From NCBI GenBank assembly GCA_964560325.1, contig CAZLLV010000257.1:1-7656 (forward strand): 7,656 bases of DNA. Reading direction: 5' to 3'. The notes below the pieces were generated by a model that was not told the origin of the DNA, did not search any database, and saw only the letters and a program-made list of their open reading frames with translations. The stretch comes from CAZLLV01 sp964560325. Its GTDB lineage: Bacteria > Acidobacteriota > Thermoanaerobaculia > Multivoradales > DATKCC01. Position numbers and translations under genes: made by a program. Below are positions 5,990-7,656 of this stretch, in pieces; positions within the stretch are counted from its first letter, which is position 1, and the number at the start of each line of letters is the position of its first letter.

Positions 5990-7576
5990 ATGCACCGCCG
6001 GCCCCGCTTCGCCTCGTCGCTCCAGCTTCCGCTCGCCGTCGTCCTCGGCTTCCTCCTGACCCTCGCCGCGGCGCCGAGGCCGCTCGCCGCCCAGCACGGT
6101 GACGCCCCGGCCGCCCAGGAGGCCGCCGGGAAGGAGGCGCCGGCCGCGGCGGCGAAGGAGGAGCCGGGCGAGCCGCTGAAGGTCGTCACCCACCACCACC
6201 TGGATAGCGGCGGTACCGACCTGCGCTACACCGCCACCGCCGAGGAGGTCCGCACCGAGGACGCCGAGGGCGAGTCGATCGCCTCGTTCTTCACCATCTC
6301 GTACACCCTCGACGGCGTCGAACGGCCGGAGGAGCGGCCGGTGACGTTCGTGTTCAACGGCGGCCCGGGCTCGGCCTCGATCTGGCTCCACTTCGGGCTC
6401 GTCGGCCCGCGGCTGGTCGACCTGCCGAGCGACGCCTCCGACCCGGGCGCTCCGCCCTACCGCCTGAAGGACAACCCCTGGACGATCCTGCGCGCCACCG
6501 ACCTCGTGTTCGTCGACCCGGTCGGCACCGGCTTCAGCCACGCCATGGGCGAGACGAAGGACGAGGAGTTCTGGGGCTACGACGAGGACGCCGATTCGGT
6601 CGCCGAGCTCATCCGCACCTACGTCACCACCCACGACCGCTGGAACTCGCCGAAGTACATCCTGGGCGAGAGCTACGGCGGCGTGCGCACGGCGATGCTG
6701 GTGCCGCGCCTCCAGCAGAATCTCCAGATCGCGCTCAACGGCGTGATCCTGATCTCGCCCGCGCTCAACCTCGGCACCCTCCCCTTCGACATCGCCGGCA
6801 ACGACCTGCCGTACGTCACCCATCTGCCGGCCTACGCCGCGACCGCCCACTACCACGGCAAGCTCCCGGACGAGTGGCCGAGCTTGGAGGCGCTGCTCGA
6901 CGAGGTCGAGGCGTTCGCCGGTGGCGAGTACCTGGCGGCGCTCTTCCGGGGCGACACGCTGAGCCGTGAGGAAGAGGAGCGCCTCGCGGCCCGCCTCCAT
7001 CGCTACACCGGCCTCGATCCGGAGTACATCGAGCGGAGCGACCTGCGGATCTACGCCATCCGCTTCCTCAAGGAGCTGCTGCGCGACGAGGGGCTGGCGG
7101 TCGGCCTGCACGACGGGCGCTACACGCAGGACGAGCTCGACGACGTCTCCGAGTTTCCCGGTGGCGACGCGTTCGACGCCAAGACCTCGCCGGCCTACGT
7201 CGCGACCTTCCAGAGCTACCTGCGCAACGACCTCGGGGTCGAGACGGTGCGCCGGTACGTGCCGGTCAACATGCAGGCCAACCGGCGCTGGAAGCGTCCG
7301 GGCAACCACGACCACGCCTTCGCCGGCTACGTCGACGTGACCGGTGGCCTCGCCCAGGGCACCAAGGACAACGGCGCGCTCCGGGTCTTCTCGGCCGGCG
7401 GCTACCACGACCTGACGACCTCGTACTTCGCCTCGGAGTACATGCTCCGCCACAGCGGCATCGACCCCGAGCGGCTCGAGATCCGCAACTACGAGGGCGG
7501 CCACATGATGTACCTCCACCAGCCGTCGCTCGAAGCGCTGTCGAACGACATCGTGGCCTTCATTCGGGGCGAGTGA
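5990..7576 (+). CDS. Secreted S10-family serine carboxypeptidase-like peptidase
   Basis: A 528-residue exported alpha/beta-hydrolase of peptidase family S10, whose members remove C-terminal residues from peptides. A signal peptide (basic start, hydrophobic core about 12-28, probable cleavage near LAA-QHG at 34) is followed by an Ala/Glu/Lys/Pro-rich linker (about 38-62). The oxyanion motif FNGGPGSASIWLHFG spans 122-136. The nucleophile S228 lies in LGESYGG (225-231). D474 in GYHDLTT and H505 in EGGHMMYL complete the triad in the expected order. DPVGTGFSHA (176-185) is another typical S10 segment. The cap region (about 260-430) is of usual size, so the protein looks complete. Bacterial relatives are probably periplasmic or extracellular and used in peptide scavenging; the exact specificity is not visible. 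A strong ribosome binding site supports the start. The gene diverges from the minus-strand membrane protein and has no same-strand partner in view. Confidence 0.93.
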   Translation: MHRRPRFASSLQLPLAVVLGFLLTLAAAPRPLAAQHGDAPAAQEAAGKEAPAAAAKEEPGEPLKVVTHHHLDSGGTDLRYTATAEEVRTEDAEGESIASFFTISYTLDGVERPEERPVTFVFNGGPGSASIWLHFGLVGPRLVDLPSDASDPGAPPYRLKDNPWTILRATDLVFVDPVGTGFSHAMGETKDEEFWGYDEDADSVAELIRTYVTTHDRWNSPKYILGESYGGVRTAMLVPRLQQNLQIALNGVILISPALNLGTLPFDIAGNDLPYVTHLPAYAATAHYHGKLPDEWPSLEALLDEVEAFAGGEYLAALFRGDTLSREEEERLAARLHRYTGLDPEYIERSDLRIYAIRFLKELLRDEGLAVGLHDGRYTQDELDDVSEFPGGDAFDAKTSPAYVATFQSYLRNDLGVETVRRYVPVNMQANRRWKRPGNHDHAFAGYVDVTGGLAQGTKDNGALRVFSAGGYHDLTTSYFASEYMLRHSGIDPERLEIRNYEGGHMMYLHQPSLEALSNDIVAFIRGE

Positions 7577-7626
7577 GAGCGCGTAGACCGGCCGTTGCCG
7601 GGCTCCGTGCGCCCTCCTATCGCCTC

Positions 7627-7648
7627 TCGCGGCGTTGCGGCTCCGCGA
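7627..7648. other. Weak inverted repeat after the peptidase gene
   Basis: TCGCGG (7627-7632) and CCGCGA (7643-7648) could pair across a 10-base loop. No T-run follows, so this is at best a weak candidate for 3'-end formation. The remaining bases from 7577 to the window end show no gene. Confidence 0.2.
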
Positions 7649-7656
7649 CATAGCTC

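Noticed and set aside
4712..7651. A 979-codon open frame on the minus strand, covering the peptidase gene and the membrane protein.
   Set aside because: Only the part from 5884 down has a signal peptide, a ribosome binding site and protein-like composition. The rest is a low-complexity Arg/Val/Glu/Ala antisense frame, as expected opposite a GC-rich gene.

Overview
This window is high-GC DNA (roughly 70% by eye) with tightly packed genes, Gram-negative envelope proteins and long spurious antisense open frames. The gene mix is an RND exporter of the COG1033 type, a radical SAM protein with a B12-binding-like N-terminus, a periplasmic protein ending in a TonB C-terminal domain, and a secreted S10 serine carboxypeptidase-like peptidase. 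It resembles Acidobacteriota (Thermoanaerobaculia/Holophagae-like). That placement is an inference from gene content and base composition, because no rRNA or marker gene is present.

Layout. On the plus strand, positions 2-1798 hold the C-terminal three quarters or so of an RND-superfamily exporter whose start lies before the window. A 91-base gap with a near-perfect tandem repeat follows, then a radical SAM gene (1890-3509). A 193-base gap with one good hairpin separates this from a signal-peptide-bearing protein with a helical N-terminal domain and a TonB C-terminal domain (3703-4452). Immediately after its stop codon, with no usable start codon, lies a degraded second copy of its N-terminal domain (about 4482-4711). 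The remnant ends where a convergent minus-strand gene (5884-4712) stops. That gene encodes an unnamed secreted-domain/five-helix membrane protein built on two copies of the same two-helix module. A 105-base divergent intergenic region with an inverted repeat separates it from the plus-strand S10 peptidase gene (5990-7576), which has an intact Ser-Asp-His triad. The last 80 bases hold no gene.

How the genes relate. Most products act at the cell envelope: an inner-membrane exporter, a periplasmic TonB-domain protein, an inner-membrane protein with a periplasmic domain, and an exported peptidase. I see no evidence that they form one operon or pathway, and the strand changes argue against it. No CRISPR array, tRNA, rRNA, complete insertion sequence or recognised defence system is visible. 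The points most worth following up are the internally duplicated membrane protein and the TonB-protein duplication remnant.
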